DNA from: GCA-2733415 sp964276095
GTDB taxonomy: Bacteria > Bacteroidota > Bacteroidia > Flavobacteriales > Flavobacteriaceae
Direction: 5' to 3'
NCBI GenBank assembly: GCA_964276095.1
Contig: CAXYDR010000001.1
Span: 62,001 to 126,000, forward strand
Length of the DNA stretch: 64,000 nt
The notes under the pieces were generated by a model, which did no database searches, had not been told where the DNA came from, and worked only from the letters and a program-made list of their open reading frames with translations. Position numbers and translations under genes: made by a program. Each line of letters opens with the position of its first letter. Position 1 is the first letter of the stretch. This document shows positions 17,815 through 26,271 of this stretch, piece after piece.

Positions 17815-18427
17815 TTGCTGCTTTTAAAGGCCTATTCACAGGAAAGAGTTCGTAATTATTATGTTTTTCCAGAATTTATTAAGGGAGAGGTGTTAATGAA
17901 AGATGGGACAAGTTATGAGAGGGTGTTGAATTATAATTCATTAACAGAAGAAATGTTATTTGAAAATAATTTAAACAAATTAGCAATTTCAAACCAAGAC
18001 ATGGTTGATACGGTTTATGTAGGTGGTAAAAAGTTTTTTAGATTAGATAATAAGTTTCTCGAATTAATATATACTTCAACTGCCGATTTATATGTTGAAA
18101 GAAAATGTAAAGTTATACAGTTAGGAGTTGAAGGAGGTTATGGTCAGAGGTAAGTAAATACCACTGTTCATTCGACATCAAATTATAAGGGGGTTGGCTG
18201 CTTATCGTAAACTTGCGTTACCTAGTGAGGTAGAGACAAAGTCTTATGTGTATTATTGGTTGAAGAAAGATGGGGATGTTTCGAAATTCATTAAATTGAG
18301 GCAGTTGCTTAAGTTATGCCCAAATAAAAAAGCAATATTTAAAGCCTATGTAAAAAAGCATAATGTTGAATATAAAGAAGAAAAAAGTGAAGTTGGATTG
18401 ATTAAGTACTTAGAAAGAAGTGAGTAG
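17815..18427 (+). pseudogene. Degraded gene for a secreted flavobacterial protein
   Basis: Two adjacent open pieces belong to one protein. The first (17815-18153) holds RVRNYYVFPEFIKGEVLMKD and later VERKCKVIQLGVEGGYG; it ends at TAA 18151. After this stop the same frame continues readable to about 18190, then a shift at the run of five G (18189-18193) leads to the second piece (to 18427) with YVYYWLKKDGDVSKFIKLRQ and a C-terminal LIKYLER. From memory of related flavobacterial proteins, both halves belong to one reading frame of about 220 residues. The start is also weak (TTG, truncated signal peptide). I call it a pseudogene with a nonsense codon and a frameshift. Confidence 0.65.
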
Positions 18428-18476
18428 TTAATACTTAGTAGAATATTTCTAATGACCGAGTTTTATATAGTAAAAT

Positions 18477-18511
18477 AAAAAAGCCTTTCAATTAATTGAA
18501 AGGCTTTTTTT
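18477..18511 (+). terminator. Terminator at the chromosomal side of the island junction
   Basis: GCCTTTCAATTAATTGAAAGGC, flanked by six A and seven T, is a strong bidirectional hairpin. It lies directly against the left attachment repeat, so before insertion it would have stood just after the tRNA-Met 3' end. Confidence 0.85.
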
Positions 18512-18527
18512 GTAGCGTGATGCAGAT
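18512..18527 (+). other. Left attachment repeat (attL core)
   Basis: GTAGCGTGATGCAGAT is identical to 40487-40502 inside the tRNA-Met gene; after one mismatch two more bases (CG) agree. It marks the left junction of the island. Confidence 0.8.
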
Positions 18528-18755
18528 ACGTTCTGCTTTATCCTATCTTAAAACACGTTGGTTATCAGTATTATATAAATTGTTAAACAGCTGATTTCAT
18601 AGTCATTTAACCCAATTTTAACCCGTTTAAAACTCCGCTATCGTACGGTAATCTTAGTTTTATAAATATGCTTCTGAAAAACGATGCTTATAAAAATGAA
18701 ATCAACCTGTTTTAAGCATTGTTTTATGCAAATGTATGTAACACTACATTTGTAA

Positions 18756-18795
18756 AATATAAGATGTAAAATCATTAGATTTTACATCTTATATT
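18756..18795. repeat. Perfect 18-bp inverted repeat
   Basis: AATATAAGATGTAAAATC at 18756-18773 is followed by a 4-nt loop and its exact complement at 18778-18795. No T run follows, so it is not an obvious terminator. Confidence 0.85.
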
Positions 18796-19019
18796 CTGTT
18801 CGTTTCGGCCACTTTATAGGGAGCTCTTTTTATAAGCCAATTTTCCTTCTATATGTTTGCCCCCACACCCCCTAAAACAGAATCATAAGAAAAATAACTA
18901 TGTAATGATTTAGGCTAATTGTTGATTTTAACCAACAGCTAAACAATAGTACAAAAATTGCTATTTCCCTTTATTATATATTACTTTTTATTTTTTTTTA
19001 TTACTATAATTAAGAAAAA

Positions 19020-19117
19020 AGTGTAATAGTGTAATGAAGTAGAGTAAAGCCAGTGTTTGTAAGGGTTTCAAGAATTACACTTTTAATTACACTTCCGTTA
19101 CACTCTCTTTACACTTT
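19020..19117. repeat. GTGTAA repeat cluster, left end
   Basis: Six copies of AGTGTAAT or its complement: two direct (starting about 19020 and 19028) and four inverse (near 19074, 19086, 19097 and 19109). The same motif clusters at the right end next to the integrase gene (38896-39160), suggesting integrase arm-type binding sites. Confidence 0.65.
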
Positions 19118-19331
19118 TGGTTTTAGGCATAAAAAACCGCTAATTATGTTGTTTTTCCCTCCATATAATCGATAACACCGTATAATTAAGTTGAGATTTT
19201 GAATATTTTAACTACATTCACTCTATAATAGAAATAAACGTAATTACGTTTATTTACTTGTTGTATTTAATTAAAAAAAACAATCGAAAAACTCCTTCAA
19301 TTGGAACGATAAAATAAAGGCTTTAAAAGGA

Positions 19332-19520
19332 TTAACTTAAGGTCTAGGTGGTTAGCCAATGGAGTTGGATAACTCAAATCGTTTGGGAGACTTCTGCGTT
19401 GCAAATGACAATTTGTATAAGTAGAATCGAGTAAATGATTTGACCAAAGTTATGAAAAAAAAATGACAAAATCAACTTAAAATATTGTTCAAATAACTGG
19501 ATACCAAGACCTTAAGTTAA
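19332..19520. repeat. Nested inverted-repeat structure at head of array
   Basis: Three nested stems: TTAACTTAAGGTCT (19332-19345) with AGACCTTAAGTTAA (19507-19520), perfect 14 bp; TCAAATCGTTT (19374-19384) with AAATGATTTGA (19433-19443), one mismatch; and GCAAAT (19401-19406) with ATTTGT (19411-19416). The total span of 189 nt resembles that of the long cassette sites downstream. It may be a structured RNA, a diverged cassette site or an insertion point for cassettes. Confidence 0.6.
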
Positions 19521-19691
19521 GAGTTTTTTTCCTTTTATCATTCTAAAACTAGTTCTAATGACTGACCATATACAAGTATATATTCAATAATTATCCCTAG
19601 CAATTGAAGTCCTTTTGTATTTATTATTTTGCTGTTTTTTTGAACTACGTCTTTTTCTTTTAACTTCGTTATCAGGATGTAATAATTTAAT

Positions 19692-19699
19692 TACTTTTG
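19692..19699 (+). promoter_or_regulatory. Possible promoter facing into the cassette array
   Basis: TACTTTTG fits TAnnTTTG and stands 22 bp before the first cassette site; the -33 region is weak. By position it could act like the Pc promoter of an integron. Confidence 0.35.
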
Positions 19700-19717
19700 A
19701 AGAAGAAAAAAACTAAA

Positions 19718-19773
19718 CACAACACCATATATAGTGCATTATTGAAATAACGCACTATATATATACGTTAGGC
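19718..19773 (+). repeat. attC-like site 1 (short, 56 nt)
   Basis: Outer boxes CACAAC (ends 19723) and GTTAGGC (19767-19773). Inner stem ATATATAGTGC (19727-19737) with GCACTATATAT (19752-19762), perfect 11 bp; a second small stem TTAT/ATAA closes the tip. The unpaired parts are 3 nt on one side and 4 nt on the other. Its size is that of a classical attC. Confidence 0.7.
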
Positions 19774-19790
19774 ATAATTCTACTGATAAA

Positions 19791-21587
19791 ATGAATAAAA
19801 AACAAATGAATAGTTTAAACTCATATGTGATACTAATAATCTGTATCTGTATAACTAATCCATCCTCATGGGCTCAAGACACCAATTTGGAATGGGTGAA
19901 AACCTATGGTTCTAATCATACCCTTACACCAATAGAATCTGCTTTGTCCGTTAGGGTAGATAATCTCGGTAATGTTTATACACTTGGAGCATTTAACAAT
20001 ACAATAGATTTCAACCCAGGAGTTGGTACAGCCTATTTGTCAACCACCGGACAATATGATAGAGAATATTATCTACAAAAATTAGATAGTAACGGAGATT
20101 TTGTTTGGGTAAAACATATAGAAATAGATAATGAATTTGCTGCTGCTGGTAATTTTATAATTGATAGTAATGGTGATCTAATAATTATAATACATTTCCC
20201 ACAATACTTGGATGCTGATCCAAGCGCGAATGTATATACTATTGGTAGCGGACAGGGACAGCAATTGGGTATTATTAAACTAGATGCCAATGGGGGTTTT
20301 ATGTTTGCAAAAGCCATATCTAGTACTGATAATTCAGCGCAATTAAATTCAGTAGCAGCTAATAATGAAGAAACATTTACTATAGATAGTAATAACAATA
20401 TTTATCTAACTGGGTATTTTAAAAAAACCGTTGATTTTGACCCTGGAGCTAGTTCCTATGAATTAACCTCCTATTATGATGCGATTAATGATATTTATTA
20501 TACTAACTCCTTTATCTTGAAGCTAGATACTAATGGAAATTTCATACAAGCAAATCATTTCAGTGCTCCAACAGATAATTTTATAAGTAGTTTGCTGATT
20601 AACAGTATTGATGAATTATTTGTATTTGGTCGATTTAATGAGTCCATAGATCTTGATCTAAGTCCAACTGTTTATGAACTAACAGAAACAGGAGGAAATA
20701 GCGATTTATTTATGTTAAAAACTGATTCAAATTTTAATTTTATATACGCAAAAAAAATTGGATCGGATGGAATTTTTGAAGAAGTGTCAAGTACCGTTTT
20801 AGATGGAGACGGAAACATAATAATTGGAGGTATGTTTCAAGGTGGAGATTTTGATGCTGATCCTGGGATAGGGTTACACACGCTTTCTGCTTTAGGTGAT
20901 GATGATGGTTTTATTATAAAATTAACTAATTCAGGTGATTTTGTTTGGGCTACTGCTTTTGCTGGAACTGGAAGGGATGTAATTCGTTCATTGGCTTTAG
21001 ACTCTCAAAACAATGTGTATAGCACGGGGTTTTATAGGTCAACTTCAATAGACTTTGATGCATCGGCCAATACAGATATCCATACACTATCATCAACATT
21101 CACAATGTTTTTTAATAAAATGAATGCGGATGGCACTTATGGATGGACAAAAACTATTAGTGACAATTACACAGCTAGTAATTGTTTAACTATTAATAAT
21201 AATGATGATTTATTTTTAGTATTGATGTATGATAATACAATTGATGCAGATTTTGATACGGGTACAACCAATATTTCAAGTATAGGCTCAAAAGATATTG
21301 CAATAATGAAAATGACTTTCCCATCGTTAGGAATTGATGATGTAGAAAAGTACAATGCATTTAAATTGTATCCAAACCCTATGCAAGATTCTTTTTCTAT
21401 TGATTTTAAAAAGGTTAAAAAAAATGTTAAGATAAAAATACTAGATGTATTGAGTAAAAGTATTTATGAAAAGGCATTTTTTAATACAGATAAAATTAAA
21501 ATTTTAAATAACTTAGAGTCCGGTGTTTATTTCATTGAAATAAGTATGGGGCAAAAAAGAATAATTAAGAAGATAATAAAAGAATAA
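19791..21587 (+). CDS. Cassette 1: T9SS-secreted repeat protein with sorting domain
   Basis: The 598-residue protein has a signal peptide (about residues 12-29, ending SSWAQ) and repeated units of about 50-60 residues with DFDPG/DADPS and NG-DF-W/F elements (for example VDFDPGASSYELTS, DSNGDFVWVKHI), resembling SBBP-type beta-propeller repeats. The end is a type A T9SS sorting domain: YNAFKLYPNPMQDSF, then LESGVYFIEIS and a basic tail. It should be exported by the type IX system and anchored or released at the surface. The cassette spans 19768 to about 21616; its ends TTAGGCATA and TATGTCTAA are complementary except for one G/A change. Confidence 0.9.
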   Translation: MNKKQMNSLNSYVILIICICITNPSSWAQDTNLEWVKTYGSNHTLTPIESALSVRVDNLGNVYTLGAFNNTIDFNPGVGTAYLSTTGQYDREYYLQKLDSNGDFVWVKHIEIDNEFAAAGNFIIDSNGDLIIIIHFPQYLDADPSANVYTIGSGQGQQLGIIKLDANGGFMFAKAISSTDNSAQLNSVAANNEETFTIDSNNNIYLTGYFKKTVDFDPGASSYELTSYYDAINDIYYTNSFILKLDTNGNFIQANHFSAPTDNFISSLLINSIDELFVFGRFNESIDLDLSPTVYELTETGGNSDLFMLKTDSNFNFIYAKKIGSDGIFEEVSSTVLDGDGNIIIGGMFQGGDFDADPGIGLHTLSALGDDDGFIIKLTNSGDFVWATAFAGTGRDVIRSLALDSQNNVYSTGFYRSTSIDFDASANTDIHTLSSTFTMFFNKMNADGTYGWTKTISDNYTASNCLTINNNDDLFLVLMYDNTIDADFDTGTTNISSIGSKDIAIMKMTFPSLGIDDVEKYNAFKLYPNPMQDSFSIDFKKVKKNVKIKILDVLSKSIYEKAFFNTDKIKILNNLESGVYFIEISMGQKRIIKKIIKE

Positions 21588-21609
21588 GGCAAAACTTAAT
21601 AAAAACTAT

Positions 21610-21808
21610 GTCTAACAACACCTATAAATAATACGGGTTTTGGTGTGTAAAATCGGAAGTTTGGGTATATTTACAATCAACGCCAAATCTTTTAATTTGG
21701 CTTTTTTAAAACGACAAACTAAAAACAAAATCTAAAAGCTCATGGCTTGTGTCGACACGAAAATCCGCGGATTTTCTGCACCGTAAAATTCATAGCTAAA
21801 CGTTGTAC
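21610..21808 (+). repeat. attC-like site 2 (long family, 199 nt)
   Basis: Outer boxes GTCTAAC (21610-21616) and GTTGTAC (21802-21808). Inner arms TATAAATAATACGG (21623-21636) and CCGTAAAATTCATA (21781-21794) pair with three mismatches; the unpaired stretches are AACACC and GCTAAAC. The tip holds a terminator-like hairpin GCCAAAT/ATTTGGC plus T run (21682-21707), the palindrome GTGTCGACAC (21749-21758) and the palindrome GAAAATCCGCGGATTTTC (21759-21776). Confidence 0.85.
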
Positions 21809-21827
21809 GTAATTAAAACTAACGATA

Positions 21828-22808
21828 ATGAAAACACCTTTTAAGGTATTATTTTTACTCTTCCTAACGGTTTTTAGCACGAAATCTTTTTCACAGAAAA
21901 TGGTTGAATATTACGAACCAGCAAAAAATGATAGCCTAAGAGTTGGAATAGGAGAAAATGACTTTTTCTCGTTTATTCAAAAAGGTTATACTCTAATGCT
22001 TCCTGAAAATAAGGAAATAAAAGGTGTACTCATTTTCCTCGAAGATTCAAAGTATGACAAAAAGAACAGGAGCTCAAAGCAGATGTATGCTCAAGCATCG
22101 GAAAAAGACTTTGCGGTATTGTCAGTTTCAACCGAAATCCCTCTTGACTTTTACTTTTCTAAATCATCTATGATTTCTACTCATAAGCTAATTAGAGAAG
22201 TATTTGATAAATATAATTTACCGAATGACAACATTTTCTTTTTAGGAGCAAGTTTAGTTGGACATAGAGCGATGCGTTATATTAAATTCGTGAAAGAGAG
22301 TGACTTCAAGTTTCAACTTAAAATTAAAGGTATTGTCGTTTGCAATTTCACTATGGATTTTACAAGAAAATGGTATCAACATAAACGTGATATAAGACTT
22401 AACCGAATTGATCTTTGGGAACCAAAATTTATAAACTATCTATTGGAAACGCACTTGGGAGGAACACCTAAAACTAATCCAGAAAATTATCACAACTTCT
22501 CATCATATAGCTACTTTGATGAAAAAAATGAAAATATTAAAATTTACAAGAACTACGCTGTTAGAGCATATATAGAGCCTGCAATAAAATATAAGCTAAA
22601 TAAGCAACTCAGAACCTTGTATGAGAATAATTCTACAGATATAGTTAGTTTTTTAGCTGAGTTGGAACTAGTAGGAAATAAAAATACTGAATTGATTGTT
22701 TTACAGCCTGAAGATAATACTTCATCAAAAAAGAATACTCAATCAACTTGGGATGCACTAAATAAAGATGAGCTTATGGATTGGGTTCAAAAACAAACGG
22801 AAAAATAA
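21828..22808 (+). CDS. Cassette 2: secreted alpha/beta-hydrolase-like protein
   Basis: The 326-residue protein has a signal peptide (residues 1-22, ending KSFSQ). The middle looks like an alpha/beta-hydrolase fold: KGVLIFLED strand, then NIFFLGASLVGHRAMRY, where the nucleophile elbow GxSxG reads G-A-S-L-V-G with Ser at the expected place, followed by KIKGIVVCNF. No convincing Asp/His partners can be fixed by eye. Start is 25 bp from the cassette boundary. Cassette ends GTTGTACGTA and TACGCACAAC pair with one mismatch. Function is unknown beyond a possible esterase-like fold. Confidence 0.65.
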   Translation: MKTPFKVLFLLFLTVFSTKSFSQKMVEYYEPAKNDSLRVGIGENDFFSFIQKGYTLMLPENKEIKGVLIFLEDSKYDKKNRSSKQMYAQASEKDFAVLSVSTEIPLDFYFSKSSMISTHKLIREVFDKYNLPNDNIFFLGASLVGHRAMRYIKFVKESDFKFQLKIKGIVVCNFTMDFTRKWYQHKRDIRLNRIDLWEPKFINYLLETHLGGTPKTNPENYHNFSSYSYFDEKNENIKIYKNYAVRAYIEPAIKYKLNKQLRTLYENNSTDIVSFLAELELVGNKNTELIVLQPEDNTSSKKNTQSTWDALNKDELMDWVQKQTEK

Positions 22809-22812
22809 CTAC

Positions 22813-23007
22813 GCACAACACGGTATAAAAAACATAGGGCATTTGTTCTAAACCTTAAGCTCTGTGAATATTAACAAAGTCCGCTAAATATAAAATTTGA
22901 CGTTTATAGATGAAAGATAAAAGCAAAATATTTATATTTAGCGAAGTAATAAATCGAAACGATAGTGCTTATCACCTGCCCTACGTTTCTTATACGAAAC
23001 GTTAGGC
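22813..23007 (+). repeat. attC-like site 3 (second arm family, 195 nt)
   Basis: Outer boxes end with AAC at 22819 and begin with GTTAGGC at 23001-23007. Inner arms TATAAAAAACATAGGGCA (22824-22841) and TGCCCTACGTTTCTTATA (22977-22994) pair over 18 bp with two mismatches. Unpaired stretches ACGG and CGAAAC. Arm and tip sequences are unrelated to site 2, but the architecture is the same. Confidence 0.85.
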
Positions 23008-23018
23008 ACAATTCAAAC

Positions 23019-23480
23019 ATGAAGTATTCTCTCTTTACTATTTTTCTGTTAATTACAATTGGATGCTCAGTGTCTAAAAGCGATTTGATTACTCAAAAAA
23101 TAGTATTCAAAAAGGAATATATTGGAAATAAAGCCATTTACCATATTGACATTCCAAAATTTGACAATATAGAATCTGAAACCATACTCATTACGGGCGG
23201 ACATGGACATGGTTTTCAGATCATTTATTCAGACTCATCGGCTATCTACTATTCTAACGACAAGTATACTACGACTCCAAATTATGTAAATTACAAGACA
23301 ATTAATTGGGATACACACAGAATGACAAACCAGCCTAACGACACAATTATTGGAGGAACTCTTCCCAGTGGGCTTAGTTGGAAAGAAATTAAAAAAGGGC
23401 ATAAATTTATTGGTTACACAAATGTATCAAAGTCAAAAAAATCTAGTTTCGAAAAATCAATATTGTCATTTAAAAAATAA
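23019..23480 (+). CDS. Cassette 3: small lipoprotein
   Basis: I use ATG 23019 as the start because the upstream part of the frame lies in the recombination site. The 153-residue protein has a lipoprotein signal (LLITIGC, Cys at residue 16) and a mature domain with ITGGHGHGFQIIYSD and a stretch of Tyr and Asn residues. I do not recognise the family. Cassette ends GTTAGGCACA and TGTGCCTAAC are exact complements. Confidence 0.75.
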   Translation: MKYSLFTIFLLITIGCSVSKSDLITQKIVFKKEYIGNKAIYHIDIPKFDNIESETILITGGHGHGFQIIYSDSSAIYYSNDKYTTTPNYVNYKTINWDTHRMTNQPNDTIIGGTLPSGLSWKEIKKGHKFIGYTNVSKSKKSSFEKSILSFKK

Positions 23481-23487
23481 AAACTGT

Positions 23488-23685
23488 GCCTAACAACACC
23501 TATAAATAATACGGATTTCGGTGTGTGAAACCTAAAGTCTGGGTATATTTACAATCAACGCCAAATCTTTTAATTTGGCTTTTTAAAACGACAAAATTAA
23601 AATCAAAACAAAAAGCTCATGGCTTGTGCCGAAACGAAAATCCGCGGATTTTCTGCACCGTACTATTCATAGCTAAACGTTGTAA
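23488..23685 (+). repeat. attC-like site 4 (long family, 198 nt)
   Basis: Outer boxes GCCTAAC (23488-23494) and GTTGTAA (23679-23685), which do not match each other but match the far ends of cassettes 3 and 4. The arms TATAAATAATACGG and CCGTACTATTCATA, the inner hairpin and the CCGCGG palindrome are as in site 2. Confidence 0.85.
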
Positions 23686-23694
23686 ACCATTAGA

Positions 23695-24342
23695 ATGAAC
23701 GAAACCATAAAAAAATATCTAAATAAAAATTTGCCTGAATTAAACTTAAGTTCAATAAACGGGAAATATAATATTAGATTTGAATTAGGTGGTGGGAAAT
23801 TAGAAAATGGAACTATTGAACGTGTAAATCAAGCTGTAAATAGAGCAACTGAAATATACAAGCAGGCTATAGGACATAAAGAGATAATTATCGCCATAGA
23901 AGAATATGAAAATGATTTCTTTGACGCAGAAAAGAAAAACAAACCATTTCTATCAGAATTAATACCATTAGAAAATATAACTAAAATTAAAGGTCCATTC
24001 GAACAAACTTATTACGATATAGACGAATTAGGTAATAAAACTGAGCATATCTTTGAGGATAAACTGTATTGTGATTTATTCCTTGGAAATATAACTCTTG
24101 ACTTGGAAACGATTAGTAAATTAATACGTGGAAGAGCGAATTTAGAAATGGGTTTTGAACCAGCAATCCCACAAGACATTTACTATTATTCTATCACCAA
24201 TGAAATTGGATTCCGAATATATGATGATAGAGGGTGTGATATTTGGAGTAATGATAAAGAAAAATTAAGACCAATTTATAAAAGCCTCAATGAATGGATT
24301 CTTGATTACAATAGACCCGAAATTGATGAATATTTCAAATAA
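23695..24342 (+). CDS. Cassette 4: DUF3885-like protein
   Basis: The 215-residue cytoplasmic protein resembles DUF3885: RFELGGGKLENGTIERVNQA near the N-terminus, NRATEIYKQAI, and a C-terminal signature YDDRGCDIWSNDKEKLRP followed by LNEWILDYNRPEID. No signal peptide. The family is often found near toxin or contact systems, but its function is unknown to me. Start codon is only 15 bp after the cassette boundary. Cassette ends GTTGTAAACC and GGTTAACAAC pair with one mismatch. Confidence 0.7.
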   Translation: MNETIKKYLNKNLPELNLSSINGKYNIRFELGGGKLENGTIERVNQAVNRATEIYKQAIGHKEIIIAIEEYENDFFDAEKKNKPFLSELIPLENITKIKGPFEQTYYDIDELGNKTEHIFEDKLYCDLFLGNITLDLETISKLIRGRANLEMGFEPAIPQDIYYYSITNEIGFRIYDDRGCDIWSNDKEKLRPIYKSLNEWILDYNRPEIDEYFK

Positions 24343-24355
24343 GACTAAAAACGGT

Positions 24356-24553
24356 TAACAACAACACCTATAAATAATACGGGTTTTGGTGTGTGAAATT
24401 GAAAGTTTGGGTATATTTACATTGTCGCCAAATCTTTTAATTTGGCTTTTTTAAAACGACAAAATAAAAACAAAATCTAAAAGCTCATGGCTTATGTCGA
24501 CACGAAAATCCGTGGATTTTCTGCCCCGTAAAATTCATAGCTAAACGTTGTAA
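24356..24553 (+). repeat. attC-like site 5 (long family, 198 nt)
   Basis: Outer boxes end with AAC at 24362 and begin with GTTGTAA at 24547-24553. The central palindrome has one change (CCGTGG for CCGCGG). Other parts as in site 2. Confidence 0.85.
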
Positions 24554-24572
24554 AGCATTTAAAAACAGACCA

Positions 24573-24998
24573 ATGAAAAAAAAGTTTACAATCATATTTC
24601 TAATCAGTACTCTTATATCATTCTCTCAGTCGGATAAAATATCTGGCGAATACTTTCTTAATTTTGGGGATGAGGAACACCTTGTCGAGCGAAAATTAAA
24701 TTTGAATACCGACGGTACATTTACATTCCATAACTATTCAAATGTCAAAGCCGGAATTCCTCAAATAGTGCATAAATATGGAAAAGGGACATGGATTACG
24801 GACGGCAAAGTTATTTCTTTTTATACCGACAATAAAAAAGACGTTGATGAAAAATACACTTTAGACTTTAGTGATTCAAGAGCTAGATTTATAACAAAAC
24901 CTTCTCGTGACAAGACAGACAGAATAATCAAAACAAGACTTCAGTTTTTTGAATCGAAAATCTTTTGGATTAAAAGAATGGAAATATTTAAAAAATAA
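24573..24998 (+). CDS. Cassette 5: small secreted lipocalin-like protein
   Basis: The 141-residue protein has a signal peptide (residues 1-19, ending ISFSQS). The mature part reads like an up-and-down beta barrel: SGEYFLNFGDEEHLVERKLN, NTDGTFTFHNY, GKGTWITDGKVISFYTD, the pattern seen in small lipocalin-like or META-type periplasmic proteins. No enzymatic residues stand out. Cassette ends GTTGTAAAGC and GCATTACAAC pair apart from one base. Confidence 0.6.
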   Translation: MKKKFTIIFLISTLISFSQSDKISGEYFLNFGDEEHLVERKLNLNTDGTFTFHNYSNVKAGIPQIVHKYGKGTWITDGKVISFYTDNKKDVDEKYTLDFSDSRARFITKPSRDKTDRIIKTRLQFFESKIFWIKRMEIFKK

Positions 24999-25005
24999 AA
25001 ACGCA

Positions 25006-25203
25006 TTACAACAACACCTATAAATAACACGGGTTTTGGTGTGTAATTCGAGAAGTAGTTTTATCTTTACTTAGTCGCCAAATCTTTTAATTTGGCTTTT
25101 TTAAAACGACAAAATAAAATCAAAACTTAAAAGCTCATGGCTTGTGACGATACGAAAATCCGCGGATTTTCTGCACCGTACTATTCATAGCTAAACGTTA
25201 CCA
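25006..25203 (+). repeat. attC-like site 6 (long family, 198 nt)
   Basis: Outer boxes TTACAAC (25006-25012) and GTTACCA (25197-25203). The right box departs from the GTTRRRY rule of classical integrons. Arms TATAAATAACACGG and CCGTACTATTCATA; inner hairpin and CCGCGG palindrome present. Confidence 0.85.
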
Positions 25204-25220
25204 CACATTAAACAATAAAC

Positions 25221-25958
25221 ATGAATACAAACACACCCTATTGGATAGAAAGTCCTTTTAACCTGCATTTCAATAACTCTATAAATCTTTTACAAAAAAC
25301 TGCCCTTAGTTCTGAAAATGATAATGAAATTGACGAAAACATGTATTCGATTCAAACAATATTAAATACGGTTATAACCATTGAAGCTATAGGGAATTGT
25401 TTAATTGACGACTTAACATTACCTAAAAGACTTAAAGAAGAAGTAGATAAGTTTAAAATACTAAGCAAGTTTGAGTTCTACCTTCAAAGTAAGGGACAAT
25501 TAAACTTAGACTATGGTTTAGATAAAGTTCAGAAAATAAAAGAACTAATAAGTATGCGAAATGATCTAGTCCACTCAAAAGTAAAAAAGATCAATGGAAC
25601 AATGACAACTAAAGAAGGTGAAGAAAATGTAGCACAGTTTTTTCAAGCTCCTAAAGACAAATACAATAACACACAGATTGTAAAATCATTTAGTTCGTGG
25701 GGATTAGTTGAAGCCAAAATAGCTGTAGATTCTTTTTTGAATTTTGTAAATTATATTTTTAATTCATTATCATATAATACTGAACAAACAAGTATTATAT
25801 TATTACCTAAACAGTATGATTCAGAAGGTATAGGAATGTGGATGATTGATGGGCATCTGGATGATTCATTTAAGATACTTAATGAAGTATTTAAATCTGA
25901 AATCACTCCATTTATAAAACTAAAAGGAATTGGAACTTATACCGAGTTATATAAATAA
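25221..25958 (+). CDS. Cassette 6: HEPN-like protein with Rx4H motif
   Basis: The 245-residue protein is mostly helical in its first 200 residues. The segment ELISMRNDLVHSKVKK contains R-N-D-L-V-H, which fits the Rx4-6H signature of HEPN domains, many of which are RNases in toxin-antitoxin and phage-defence systems. An upstream helix with TVITIEAIGNCLIDD fits the first helix pair of such domains. No partner antitoxin gene is in the cassette. HEPN membership is inferred from the motif and helical pattern only. Cassette ends GTTACCACAC and GTGTGGTAAC are exact complements. Confidence 0.5.
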   Translation: MNTNTPYWIESPFNLHFNNSINLLQKTALSSENDNEIDENMYSIQTILNTVITIEAIGNCLIDDLTLPKRLKEEVDKFKILSKFEFYLQSKGQLNLDYGLDKVQKIKELISMRNDLVHSKVKKINGTMTTKEGEENVAQFFQAPKDKYNNTQIVKSFSSWGLVEAKIAVDSFLNFVNYIFNSLSYNTEQTSIILLPKQYDSEGIGMWMIDGHLDDSFKILNEVFKSEITPFIKLKGIGTYTELYK

Positions 25959-25965
25959 AAACGTG

Positions 25966-26162
25966 TGGTAACAACACCTATAAAATAATACGGGTTTTGG
26001 TGTTTAATCCTAAGGTTTGTGTATATTTAATCTTTCGCCAAATCTTTTAATTTGGCTTTTTTAAAACGACAAACTAAAAACAAAACAAAAAGCTCATGGC
26101 TTGTGTCGACACGAAAATCCGCGGATTTTCTGCACCGTACTATTCATAGCTAAACGTTGGGC
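25966..26162 (+). repeat. attC-like site 7 (long family, 197 nt)
   Basis: Outer boxes TGGTAAC (25966-25972) and GTTGGGC (26156-26162), the latter fitting GTTRRRY. Arms, terminator-like hairpin, GTGTCGACAC and CCGCGG palindromes as in site 2. Confidence 0.85.
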
Positions 26163-26271
26163 AATATTAATAGGAAACCACTAAATTTTGTTTTCAAGAG
26201 TTAAATTGTTGTTACTAATTTTGCTGATAATTATATTTATCGTTATTTTGTAACATAAAACAAATATCAAA

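Larger units (their letters stand above)
18528..19717. other. Non-coding left end of the island
   Basis: About 1.2 kb without a convincing gene on either strand. It contains an 18-bp perfect hairpin (18756-18795), six GTGTAA-type repeats (19020-19117), a large nested inverted repeat (19332-19520) and a possible promoter facing the cassette array (19692-19699). The rest is AT-rich sequence in which I see nothing further. Confidence 0.7.

Noticed and set aside
19332..19520. Retron-type RNA at the nested inverted repeat
   Set aside because: The flanking inverted repeats recall a retron msr-msd region, but no reverse transcriptase gene is anywhere in the window.
22965..23018. Upstream extension of the cassette 3 lipoprotein gene
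   Set aside because: The extension is encoded by the right arm of recombination site 3; the lipoprotein signal begins at ATG 23019.
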